Shown piece by piece: positions 1 to 7,651 of a DNA stretch of 28,192 bases. The notes beneath the pieces were generated by a model. It was not told the origin of the DNA, made no database searches, and saw nothing but the letters and a program-made list of their open reading frames with translations. The position numbers and the translations under genes were made by a program. Position 1 is the stretch's first letter. Every line of letters starts with the position of its first letter. The DNA lies in NCBI GenBank assembly GCA_964548535.1, contig CAZJRQ010000030.1:1-28192 (forward strand), read 5' to 3'. Source of the stretch: CAZJRQ01 sp964548535 (GTDB lineage: Bacteria > Bacillota > Clostridia > Oscillospirales > Ruminococcaceae).

Positions 1-30
1 TGAATAATTAGATTTTCCATAGCATTAACC

Positions 31-71
31 AAAAAAATAGGCAAGGACACCCTATTAGAGCGTCCTTGCCT
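31..71 (-). terminator. Intrinsic terminator of the exporter operon
   Basis: Read on the minus strand, a perfect 10-bp stem (AGGCAAGGAC at 39-48 pairing with GTCCTTGCCT at 62-71, 13-nt loop) is followed by a U-run encoded by the A-tract at 31-37. It lies about 140 nt beyond the ATPase stop and is the only good minus-strand terminator after this operon. The plus strand has no T-run after the stem, so it appears to be one-directional. Confidence 0.85.
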
Positions 72-213
72 TAAAAGTAAAGTCTACTACAGAACAAAAC
101 GAAAGTCAAGTTTTTACAAAGACTATTTTGAATTTTTTGAAAATTAACAAACTTAGTCTGTATTCATAACTAAAAGACAGCTTGACAAATTAGACTCTGT
201 TAGAAATTATTAA

Positions 214-942
214 TTACGCAAAGATTTCACCATCAACAATTCTTACAACTCTTTCAGTGCTGTTTGCAATGCCTATATCATGTGTAATCATAACTATTGT
301 GTTGCCCATTTCATGCAGAGTTCTAAAAAGAGCTAAAACGTCTTGACCGCTTTTTTGGTCAAGGGCACCAGTAGGTTCGTCAGCAAGTAGAATTGATGGT
401 TTGCTTACTAGCGCTCTAGCAATTGCAACTCTTTGACGCTGACCTCCTGAAAGTTCAGATGGCTTATGATCAAGTCGCTTTGAAAGACCAAGCATTTCAC
501 AAGTTTCAAGGCTATTTTGTTCAGCGGTTTTTCTGTCCATACCTTTTAGTAGTAAAGGCATTATGATATTTTGCAAAACAGTGTATGTAGGTATTAGATG
601 ATAGTTTTGAAAAATAAATCCTATTTCTCGATTGCGTATATGGGCAAGCTGTTTTTCATTTGTTTCGTGAATGGCAATACTGTTTAAAAAATATTCGCCT
701 TCATCCATTACATCCATACAGCCGATTATGTTCATTAAAGTAGATTTACCAGAGCCGGAAGGACCTTGTATAGCAACATATTCACCTTTATTCACTGTAA
801 AAGATATGTCTTTTAAAACGTGCAGAGTTTCGTCGCCCATTTGATAGGATTTATTAATATCTTTCATCTTAATAATTTCGTTATTATTATGCGTGGGTGC
901 TTTAATAGCTACAGGTTTAGGCATAAAAAATTCTTTAAGCAT
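214..942 (-). CDS. ABC transporter ATP-binding protein, MacB/LolD type
   Basis: This is the cytoplasmic ATPase that would power the MacB-like permease encoded upstream. The 242-residue protein has Walker A GPSGSGKST (about residues 60-68), a Q-loop in FQNYHLIP, the signature LSGGQRQR, Walker B ILLADEPTGALD and the H-loop ITHD, all intact and in normal order. The GALD form after Walker B is typical of the LolD/MacB/FtsE branch. The ATG at 942 is chosen because AAGGAGATAAGGATACAA sits directly before it; in-frame ATGs further upstream lie inside the preceding gene. Its start overlaps the lipoprotein stop by 8 nt, which suggests translational coupling. About 20 residues precede the conserved domain. 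It is the last gene before the terminator at 31-71. Substrate unknown. Confidence 0.9.
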   Translation of the reverse strand: MLKEFFMPKPVAIKAPTHNNNEIIKMKDINKSYQMGDETLHVLKDISFTVNKGEYVAIQGPSGSGKSTLMNIIGCMDVMDEGEYFLNSIAIHETNEKQLAHIRNREIGFIFQNYHLIPTYTVLQNIIMPLLLKGMDRKTAEQNSLETCEMLGLSKRLDHKPSELSGGQRQRVAIARALVSKPSILLADEPTGALDQKSGQDVLALFRTLHEMGNTIVMITHDIGIANSTERVVRIVDGEIFA

Positions 943-1582
943 TTGTATCCTTATCTCCTTGACTATCAGTGTTGTCTTGATTTTTGTTATTATTCTGATC
1001 GTTGTCGTCATTTTTCTTATCATTATTCTGATTGTTATCGCTGCTTAAATCTAAAATCCAAACGGCGGTTACAGTGTCAGAATCGTCGCCGCTTCCAACA
1101 GTATATTTTATCATGTCGCCAACTGCTAGAGTAGAAAATGTAGTGTCTGCACCAAGTGAAGTCTTAACATCTACTCCAACTGGAATGCGAATAGTCAGTT
1201 CATCACCAGTGAAAGTATATCCGTTTGTGGAATTATTTCCACCTTGCTGCGGTCCGCCCTGTTGACCATTACCATCGCCTGGAAAATCCATACCAGACAT
1301 ATCACCGCCAGGTTCGCCGCCTTGTTGACCATCACCGTTTTGATTATCGCCCTGTTGATTACCGTTGTTATTATCTTGAGCGTTTGCGCTATCATCACCG
1401 CTGTTATCGCTTTTAGTTGCAACGTTGATTGTTACATCATTTCCGTCAATTGCAGTTATTTGTCCGTATAAGTATTGTGCAGAATCGGAGTCGTCCGATT
1501 CATCTTTTGAACATCCTGCTAAGCTGATTGTCATTGCCATAGCAGCGAGTATTGCTACCCATTTTGTCTTAGTTTTTTTCAT
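935..1582 (-). CDS. Low-complexity Met/Gly/Asn/Gln-rich lipoprotein of the exporter operon
   Basis: The 215-residue protein begins with a type II signal peptide: MKKTKTK, a hydrophobic stretch and the lipobox LAGC with Cys at about residue 23, so it should be lipid-anchored outside the membrane. A short ordered part follows (YLYGQITAIDGNDVTINVAT). Then comes a disordered tract rich in Asn, Gln, Gly and Asp (about residues 60-120) containing GGDMSGMDFPG. A second ordered part (TIRIPVGVDVKTSL to TAVWILDL) looks like the other half of a small beta-barrel. The tail is Asn/Asp/Gln-rich. I do not recognise a named family; the paired beta segments recall small DUF5666-like beta domains, but weakly. 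It is embedded between permease and ATPase, so an accessory role in the exporter is likely. The start has a weak ribosome site (AAAAAAGGGAG before TTAATTT). Confidence 0.7.
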   Translation of the reverse strand: MKKTKTKWVAILAAMAMTISLAGCSKDESDDSDSAQYLYGQITAIDGNDVTINVATKSDNSGDDSANAQDNNNGNQQGDNQNGDGQQGGEPGGDMSGMDFPGDGNGQQGGPQQGGNNSTNGYTFTGDELTIRIPVGVDVKTSLGADTTFSTLAVGDMIKYTVGSGDDSDTVTAVWILDLSSDNNQNNDKKNDDNDQNNNKNQDNTDSQGDKDTNA

Positions 1583-1616
1583 AAATTAACTCCCTTTTTT
1601 ATTAATTATAGATAAG

Positions 1617-1654
1617 TATATTGAATATTAAATATGATTTATATATTCAATATA
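1617..1654. repeat. AT-rich inverted repeat between permease and lipoprotein genes
   Basis: TATATTGAATA (1617-1627) is matched by its exact reverse complement TATTCAATATA (1644-1654); one more pair (1628/1643) makes 12 bp with a 14-nt loop. It lies in the 101-nt gap between permease stop and lipoprotein start. There is no U-run, so it is not a terminator. It could be a weak mRNA hairpin or a protein-binding palindrome. Confidence 0.4.
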
Positions 1655-1683
1655 AATAAAATTTAAAAATATCACTAGGTTTA

Positions 1684-3132
1684 TTAGTTTGAACTTAGTG
1701 CGTCAACTGGAATAAGTCTTGATGCTTTCCATGCTGGATAAAAACCAAAAATAGTACCTGTCAAGAATGAGAATGCAATTGCTAATCCTGCACCTGATGC
1801 TGACAATTCAACACGAACATCAAACATCCTTATAAGCGGTGTAATACCAAAGCTTAATAAAACACCCAATATTCCGCCGAGTATACTAATACAGCAGGCT
1901 TCAAAAATGAATTCAAGCAGGATGTCTTTTTTCGAACCGCCGATTGCTTTTAGTATACCAATTTCCTCGGTACGTTCTTTAACTGAAACAAAAAGCACGT
2001 TCATAATTCCAATACCGCCGATAATGAAAACAATAGTAGCCATTACAAAAAGCATTATAGTAAGGATATTGTTTGATTCTGATGCTGCCTCCATTTTACT
2101 GCCAGCGTCACTGATTGTAAATTCTGCATTTGGATATGTGCTGGCAAGTACAGTTTTTACATCTGAAACAACTGTGTCAATTTGATTTACATCATCTGCA
2201 ATTACTGTAATTGACGGACTGATATCACTGCCTGTTAGATATTTTATTCCTGTGCTGTAAGGGATGAAAATTGCCTTGTCTGGGCTTATTCTTGATGCAA
2301 CAGTTCCCACCTGAGTTAAAACGCCGTTTACTGTATATGGTCTGTCATCTATGTATACAATGCTGTCATAAGCGTCTTCAACACTGCCGAAGATTGCTTT
2401 TGCGGCGTCATACCCTAAAACACAGACTTTTTCTTTGTTTTCCTCATTTGTGCTGGTTATAAAATCACCTATTGACATTGTCAAATTACTTAAGTCGGAG
2501 TAGTTGTTTAAAACTCCAGCAATTGAGTATGACTCTGCGTCTTCTATTTCACCTCCATAAATATCCTGCTTTGTAGTGTATGATATAGTTGCGTCATCTA
2601 GTCCTGGGACAAAGGTTTGCAGGTCGTCCATATCGTCTGTATCAAGTGTGATTTTTTCTTGATTTTGACGATCTCCGGAATTTTGGTTCATGAAGTTTTC
2701 GAACATTGAGCCCATAGAATTTCCACCCATAGAACCGCCACCCATAGAATCGCCTCCGCTAGGCATTTGCATATCAGAACCTTGCCCATTGGATGATTTT
2801 CCGCTTTGGTTATTATCTTGATTTCCGCCTCCAGCATTTGCTTGAGGACCACCGCCCCCCATGCTCATACCGTCGAAGTTTGGCATATTTCCGCCACCGC
2901 TTGTGCCACTGCTGCTTGATTGAGTGTCATCCATTTCATATGAAATATCTATTGCACCAGCGTTTAGATTTTTAAATTGCTCAGCAACATCCATTTGACC
3001 GCCTTTTCCGACAGCAATTACAATAACAATAGTAGCAGCACCAACGATAATACCTATTGATGTAAGAATAACCTTAAATTTATTTTGAGTAAGATTTAGA
3101 AAAACTAGATGTAAAAGCTCTTTTATTCTCAT
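1684..3132 (-). CDS. MacB-type ABC transporter permease with low-complexity insert
   Basis: The 482-residue protein has the MacB/FtsX arrangement. TM1 (about residues 20-42) lies in the N-terminal segment with the GIIVGAATIVIV motif of MacB_PCD proteins. A large extracytoplasmic domain follows, then three C-terminal helices (about 355-380, 402-435, 445-468) with the family motifs GIMNVLFVSVKERTEEIGILKAIG and FYPAWKASRLIPVDAL. Roughly residues 69-160 of the outer domain are a disordered insert rich in Gly, Asn, Ser and Met (GMSMGG, DMQMPSGG, repeated SMGG), absent from standard MacB. The ATG at 3132 shares a base with the TGA of the preceding fusion protein (TGATG), so the two are translationally coupled. 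Substrate cannot be read from sequence; MacB-like systems export peptides, antibiotics or lipids. Confidence 0.88.
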   Translation of the reverse strand: MRIKELLHLVFLNLTQNKFKVILTSIGIIVGAATIVIVIAVGKGGQMDVAEQFKNLNAGAIDISYEMDDTQSSSSGTSGGGNMPNFDGMSMGGGGPQANAGGGNQDNNQSGKSSNGQGSDMQMPSGGDSMGGGSMGGNSMGSMFENFMNQNSGDRQNQEKITLDTDDMDDLQTFVPGLDDATISYTTKQDIYGGEIEDAESYSIAGVLNNYSDLSNLTMSIGDFITSTNEENKEKVCVLGYDAAKAIFGSVEDAYDSIVYIDDRPYTVNGVLTQVGTVASRISPDKAIFIPYSTGIKYLTGSDISPSITVIADDVNQIDTVVSDVKTVLASTYPNAEFTISDAGSKMEAASESNNILTIMLFVMATIVFIIGGIGIMNVLFVSVKERTEEIGILKAIGGSKKDILLEFIFEACCISILGGILGVLLSFGITPLIRMFDVRVELSASGAGLAIAFSFLTGTIFGFYPAWKASRLIPVDALSSN

Positions 3133-4748
3133 CAGCTTTTCACCTTGCTTTCAATTAACGCCTTGTCGCCCTCAGAAATACCGTCACCAGAAATTTCAAC
3201 ATCTGTGCCATTAGAAAAACCAGTTTTTACTTCAACTTTTTCGGTTGTTCCGTCATCGTTGGCAAGCTTTATGTAAGATTTTGAATCTTCAGTAGTAATA
3301 GCCTTGTTTGAAACATAGGTTATGTCGCTGACTTTCTTTGTGATAAAAGTTACATTTGCAGTCATACCACTAAGAATAGTTTCAGGATACTCTGTGATAA
3401 TAACAGTTACAGGATAGCTTACGGTGTTTGAGTTTGATGTAGAGGTAGAAGAACCGATTTCAGAAATGTATCCTTTGTATTGTTCATCAGTGTAAGCAAG
3501 AAAATCAATGTCAACTTCGTCATCGAGATTAACTGCTGAAATGTCATCCTCAGTTACCGATACAGTAACGCTAATAGCCTGTGCATCGGCAAAATCAGCG
3601 ATTGCTGTATCCGATGAAAGAGTGTCACCAGATGAATAGTAAAGACCTGAAACTGTACCGCTGTATTCAGCTTTTATGGTGTTGTTTTTTATGTATTTTT
3701 CAAAGTCTGCAAGGTTTTCTTTGGCAGTATCAACATCATCCTGAGCTGATTGAGTAGCGTCATCAACGTCATTAACAGCAATGTCATAAAGTGACTGAGC
3801 GTTTTCATAATACATTAATGTTTGTTCGTAGGTTTGTTTTGCAGAAAGCTCATCAGCACTTTTACTGCTTTGTGCAGATGAAAGTTCCGATTCGTAGTTT
3901 TCTAGCTGTGTTTCTAATTGAGAAAGCTGACTCTCAAGCTGTGAAGTCTTGTCATCTGACGCTTCTGAAATTTGAGTTTCAATATCGGAAATTGAACTTT
4001 CAGTTTCTGATATTGATGACTGCAATACAGAGATATTGCTGGAGATTGATTCAAGAGCGGCGTTGTAAGTTTTCTCAGCCGACTCGCCCTCTGTGATTCT
4101 AGTATCATAATCATATTTGGCTTGTAAAAGTGTATCATCCTGGTCAATCTGCGCCTGAGTTAATGCCAATTCTGTGCTGGTAACTGCCGCCTCAAGTTCC
4201 TTTCTGGCTGACTTTATGCTGGCTTCTGTGATGGACATTATAGCGTCGCCTTTTGTAACAGATTCGCCCTCTTTAATAAGTATCTCATCTACAATAAGTT
4301 CAGGAGCAGAAGTAGATGTCGATGTGCTAGTTGATGTCGATCCAGAACTGCTAGAACCACCACTAGAACTTGAATTTCCACTTGAGCTACCGCTATTAGC
4401 AGTTCCAGAATTTCCGCCAGAACTTGCACCGCCCATAGCCATATCGCCAGAGCCACCGCTAGAACCAGAGCTTGAATTTCCGCTGCTTGAGTTTGTGCTT
4501 GAACCACTGCTTGAGCCACTAGATGTTGCACTAACGCTTGCTGAGGTTAGCGACAAATCAAAGGTTTGAGAAAGAGAGTCTATAGAAATTGCGGCACTTT
4601 CAGTAACTCCGACAGTTACATCACTGTGACTGATTAGTGTTTCCTTTGAGACTGTTTTTGTGTCGCTTTCATCAGATTTAGTAAAATACCTGTACGAACC
4701 ATAGCCGACCAAACAAATTGCAATAACTGCTATTATAATTTTTTTCAT
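3132..4748 (-). CDS. Membrane-fusion protein, HlyD/MacA type, with Ser/Gly-rich insert
   Basis: This is the adaptor of the MacB-like exporter. From the ATG at 4748 it has 538 residues. A single N-terminal membrane anchor (about 3-19, KKIIIAVIAICLVGYG) is followed by a beta segment. A long Ser/Gly/Thr tract (about 72-148, including SGDMAMGG and a run of ST dipeptides) then interrupts the first lipoyl half-motif (LIVDEILIKEGESVTKGD, about 151-168). A long coiled-coil hairpin (about 175-345) leads to the second lipoyl half (EYSGTVSGLYYSSGDTL) and a beta-barrel/proximal domain with the family motif ETILSGMTANVTF. I prefer ATG 4748 (MKK, normal anchor) over the in-frame ATG at 4760, which has no ribosome site; see the hairpin at 4755-4780. 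It is the second of two tandem fusion proteins. Confidence 0.87.
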   Translation of the reverse strand: MKKIIIAVIAICLVGYGSYRYFTKSDESDTKTVSKETLISHSDVTVGVTESAAISIDSLSQTFDLSLTSASVSATSSGSSSGSSTNSSSGNSSSGSSGGSGDMAMGGASSGGNSGTANSGSSSGNSSSSGGSSSSGSTSTSTSTSTSAPELIVDEILIKEGESVTKGDAIMSITEASIKSARKELEAAVTSTELALTQAQIDQDDTLLQAKYDYDTRITEGESAEKTYNAALESISSNISVLQSSISETESSISDIETQISEASDDKTSQLESQLSQLETQLENYESELSSAQSSKSADELSAKQTYEQTLMYYENAQSLYDIAVNDVDDATQSAQDDVDTAKENLADFEKYIKNNTIKAEYSGTVSGLYYSSGDTLSSDTAIADFADAQAISVTVSVTEDDISAVNLDDEVDIDFLAYTDEQYKGYISEIGSSTSTSNSNTVSYPVTVIITEYPETILSGMTANVTFITKKVSDITYVSNKAITTEDSKSYIKLANDDGTTEKVEVKTGFSNGTDVEISGDGISEGDKALIESKVKS

Positions 4749-4754
4749 ATTCAA

Positions 4755-4789
4755 ACTCATGCCAATTTAAAAGCATGAGTATGCACCTC
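4755..4789 (-). promoter_or_regulatory. Hairpin between the ribosome site and start of the second fusion-protein gene
   Basis: On the minus-strand mRNA, GAGGTG (4789-4784) is followed by CAT and then a hairpin with 8-bp arms ACTCATGC (4780-4773) and GCATGAGT (4762-4755) around a 10-nt loop. TTGAAT and the ATG at 4748 come next. Unfolded, the ribosome site is 35 nt from the ATG; with the hairpin looped out the gap is 9 nt. The alternative ATG at 4760 lies in the hairpin arm. A GAG in the 3' arm is a weak alternative ribosome site. Confidence 0.5.
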
Positions 4790-4816
4790 GCTTTCGCTTT
4801 TATGTTTTATATTTTG

Positions 4817-6847
4817 TTAATTACCATTCTGCATGTTGTCCATGTCAGGAGGACTTCCCATATCATTTTGCATATTATCTCCATTTTGATTAGGAGGGTT
4901 TTGTCCGCCGTCTTGATTTGAATCGTCACTACCGCTTTGAGCATCAGAGAAATTTTGATTTGTTAGTGAGTCAGCATTAAAATATACATTAACTGATACT
5001 CCACTGTAAAGTGAGGAGTTGTCGTCAGCAGTTACTGTGATGTTAAATGTAACCTTAGAAAGACTTTCAACAGTTCCTTCAGAAATTCCAGTTATACTTC
5101 CAGTGCAAATACCAACATCTGATGAGTATAAAATAACTGAATCGCCCAGTGAAATTTGAGTTACTTCATTTTGATTTAGCTCAACAGTAGTTTGATAGAT
5201 AGAGTTATCAATGTAGCTGACAACTGTAGATGAAAGTGAAATTGTGTCACCGCTTTCGTAGTCAAGAGAGGATATAGTGCCGTCTTGGTTGGCTGTGATA
5301 ATTCCGTCGGATAATTTGTCATTTAAAATATCCAGATTATTTTGAGCAGTAGTTTTTGTGTCCTCAGCAGTCTGCAAGCTTTCTTCGAGAGTAGCACAAG
5401 TTACATCGTAGTTGTATTTTGCATTGTTGTAAGTATTAAGGTCGACATTATAATCGTTTTGCAGTGCAAGTTTATCAGCGGCATACGAAGTGTTTTTTTG
5501 GTCATATGTATTTTTAAAACTTGATAAATTTTTCTTAGCCTCTGAAAGACTTTTTTCAAGCGAGCTTATTTCACTTTCTAAATCCTTAATTTGTGAAGTA
5601 TAATCATCAACGGTAGTTTGAGTATCGTTATAATTGTTTTTAGCATTTTCATAGTTGCTTTTATCATCATTTACGGCTTGCTGTTGACTGTCAAGGCTGC
5701 TTTTTTTCTGTTCGTATTCTTTTTTTACAGCTTCATATAAAGTTTTTATTTCAGAATTTGAGCTGTCATTTGAACTTGAATCAGGCTTGTCATCATTATT
5801 TGAATTCATGTCTTGACTTGAATTTTCATCAGGCATTTGCATGGAGGAATTACTGACTGTATCAAGTTTTGCAGAAGTGTTTGTCAAAGAAATTTGACCC
5901 GAACCGCCTGCATTATCGGAGCCGTTTTCAGGAGCAGTATTTCCGTCTTGACCTTGAGGTGCACCTCCTTGACTATCTTGAGTATCACTGCTGTTTCCTG
6001 ATGAACTGTTTGTTTTGTCAGCCAGCTTAATGTCAGACATATCGTATCCTAAGTACTGTCCTAAATATTTGTAAACTGATGCTGATGAATTGTAATCATC
6101 GACAACTTGGTTATATTTTTCACACGACGACGCGTAGGTTGATTGTGCATTTTCGTATTCGGTTTTATAATTTTCAAGTGAAGAATTTGCATCATTCAAT
6201 TGTGAATTTAGGGAGGATAGGCTATTTTCTTTATTACTAATTTCACTAGGAGCGTTAGAAATTGTATTATTAGCGGTGTTGTAAGCTGATAAAGCTTTGC
6301 TAAGTGATTTATCAAGCTTTGCCAGTGCAGTTTCATATGTGGATTTTGCCGAATCGCTTAGGCTTTTATTGGTTTCATATGTAGCCTCCGCATCAGCAGT
6401 ACTTTCAGTATATGTCATTTTTTCAGTTAGATAATTACTTTTTGCTGTTTCAAGTTCTTTCTCCAACGTTTTTTTAGCTGTTTTTAGGCTCTCATCAGTT
6501 ATTTTTAAAATTGTGTCACCCTTGCTTACTGAATTGCCTGCTTCAACATTTACTTCATCAACTTCAAGTTGAATATCAGTTGACTCAAATCCTAATTCTT
6601 GTGAGATGTTTCCCGTAGAAATCGTTCCGCCAGCGCTTATGATGTCGTCATTTGTATCAGCAGCTGAATCGCTTGACGATGAACTTGTGTCGGTTGAACC
6701 ACTTGACTTTACATTTTTTACTGCAAAAACAGAGGCAGTTGTAACGCCAGAGGCAACTATTAAGATGGATGCAATAATCACAAGCTTTTTGCGCACAGAG
6801 CATTCAGAGATTTTTTCTCTAGGTGAATCTTTACTTTTATTTTTCAT
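4817..6847 (-). CDS. Membrane-fusion protein, HlyD type, first gene of the exporter operon
   Basis: This is a second, longer adaptor protein of 676 residues. Residues 1-20 are charged and cytoplasmic, and about 21-42 form the membrane anchor (KLVIIASILIVASGVTTASV). A first lipoyl half (DIQLEVDEVNVEAGNSVSKGD, about 91-111) follows, then a very long coiled-coil. Low-complexity sequence rich in Ser, Asn, Asp, Gly and Gln (about 270-375, including SSMQMPDE) interrupts the coiled-coil. The second lipoyl half is DGTISSLDYESGDTI, followed by beta domains with the motif SLYSGVSVNVYF. The Asn/Asp/Met/Pro-rich tail includes DMDNMQNGN. ATG 6847 is chosen because AAAGGAG lies 9 nt upstream; the open frame runs 40 codons further without a ribosome site. 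It lies 68 nt upstream of the second fusion protein's ATG. Confidence 0.86.
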   Translation of the reverse strand: MKNKSKDSPREKISECSVRKKLVIIASILIVASGVTTASVFAVKNVKSSGSTDTSSSSSDSAADTNDDIISAGGTISTGNISQELGFESTDIQLEVDEVNVEAGNSVSKGDTILKITDESLKTAKKTLEKELETAKSNYLTEKMTYTESTADAEATYETNKSLSDSAKSTYETALAKLDKSLSKALSAYNTANNTISNAPSEISNKENSLSSLNSQLNDANSSLENYKTEYENAQSTYASSCEKYNQVVDDYNSSASVYKYLGQYLGYDMSDIKLADKTNSSSGNSSDTQDSQGGAPQGQDGNTAPENGSDNAGGSGQISLTNTSAKLDTVSNSSMQMPDENSSQDMNSNNDDKPDSSSNDSSNSEIKTLYEAVKKEYEQKKSSLDSQQQAVNDDKSNYENAKNNYNDTQTTVDDYTSQIKDLESEISSLEKSLSEAKKNLSSFKNTYDQKNTSYAADKLALQNDYNVDLNTYNNAKYNYDVTCATLEESLQTAEDTKTTAQNNLDILNDKLSDGIITANQDGTISSLDYESGDTISLSSTVVSYIDNSIYQTTVELNQNEVTQISLGDSVILYSSDVGICTGSITGISEGTVESLSKVTFNITVTADDNSSLYSGVSVNVYFNADSLTNQNFSDAQSGSDDSNQDGGQNPPNQNGDNMQNDMGSPPDMDNMQNGN

Positions 6848-6881
6848 ACTCTCAAACTCCTTTATGATATTTTCAATTGCA

Positions 6882-6918
6882 ATTATATCTTGTAAGTTTG
6901 ATGATAAAGTGTGATAAA
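6882..6918 (-). promoter_or_regulatory. Putative regulated promoter of the exporter operon
   Basis: On the minus strand a perfect TATAAT (6887-6882) lies about 35 nt upstream of the first gene's ATG. No good -35 box is at the right distance. In its place are two direct copies of TTTATCA (plus-strand TGATAAA at 6902-6908 and 6912-6918) exactly 10 bp apart, one helical turn. This layout suits an activator such as an OmpR-type response regulator. The box is seen; the regulator is inferred and none is encoded nearby. Confidence 0.4.
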
Positions 6919-7592
6919 ATGATGAAAATGAAAATATAAAATGAAGATTTCGACAATTGCTTGACACACAATTAACATATTTTCCCTTAAATAATTAAAA
7001 CAAATAATTATTTATGCTATATTTAAAGTAAATGCGTATTTACGGAGTAAACTTGATGTTTCACTATAGAATTTTAGGTAAGAATATGTATAAAATCACG
7101 GATATGTATACATAAAATTAATAAATTATATTACTACACAAAATTTAAGTTGATTTAAGTTAAAATGTCAATTGATTTTATAAATACGAAAATATGGAAT
7201 AAATTTTTATTTCTACTTGCGTAATTGGTAGAAAAATAATATATTGATTTATAATATTTTAGTAAATAAAAAAATATTTGAGGTGATAACTTTAAGGCAT
7301 GATTTTGTACATACTCGGTTTGATTTTTGACCTTTTATATAAAAAAAGAGCCGCATTTTATTGTGACTCGAAATTAAATGTTAGTTATTAGTACATGATA
7401 TTCCTACTGATTTTCGAGAAATTCAGTGGGGACATTTATATTACTCTCTTTTGGTATATACTAAAAGATTTATTACCATTAATCTTTAATGAGATAATTG
7501 TGACTCTATAATTAATCTTGATAAGGCAAATGTCATTGTTGAAATAGCATCACTTACACAACAATGTAGGTGTTCTTTTTTTGTCCTAAAAC
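6919..7592. other. Gene-poor AT-rich stretch with two terminator-like hairpins
   Basis: I see no convincing gene here. It holds TATAAT at 7250-7255 with a poorly spaced TTGGTA upstream, a 30-codon frame at 7299-7391 with GAGGTG too far upstream (13 nt), a weak minus-strand terminator-like hairpin (7348-7352 with 7365-7369, then a U-run from 7347 to 7341), and a better plus-strand terminator at 7551-7582. ATTGTGACTC occurs at 7360-7369 and again near 7498-7507. It may be decayed sequence or encode a small RNA. Confidence 0.4.
7551..7582 (+). terminator. Plus-strand intrinsic terminator with no obvious gene
   Basis: CACTTAC (7551-7557) pairs with GTAGGTG (7566-7572), with one G-U pair and an 8-nt loop, and is followed by TTCTTTTTTT. 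No protein gene ends just upstream on this strand, so it may close a small RNA or be a remnant. It also insulates the small cysteine-rich gene that follows. Confidence 0.55.
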
Positions 7593-7622
7593 TTGTCACA
7601 TAAAGACTGCCATTAGCATAAT
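7593..7622 (+). promoter_or_regulatory. Promoter of the small Cys-rich protein gene
   Basis: TTGTCA (7593-7598) and CATAAT (7617-7622), 18 bp apart, each match the sigma-A consensus at 5 of 6 bases. Transcription would start near 7629, leaving a short leader with GAGGTG 8 nt before the ATG at 7652. Confidence 0.6.
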
Positions 7623-7651
7623 ATATGATGTGAAAGCGAGGTGACTAATTA

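Noticed and set aside
820..1134. Plus-strand frame of 104 codons
   Set aside because: It lies opposite two well-supported minus-strand genes, lacks a ribosome site, and has Tyr/Cys/Arg-rich composition typical of an antisense shadow.
4290..4530. CRISPR or tandem-repeat array
   Set aside because: The repeated triplets encode Ser/Gly/Thr runs within a continuous gene; there are no regular spacers.
4174..4569. Long plus-strand frame rich in Pro, Leu and Glu
   Set aside because: It is the complement of the Ser/Gly-rich repeat in the membrane-fusion gene, with no start signals; a compositional shadow.
7299..7391. Possible 30-residue peptide starting ATG at 7299
   Set aside because: GAGGTG is 13 nt away, the promoter spacing is poor and a terminator-like repeat lies within it. 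Kept only as a note in the gene-poor stretch.
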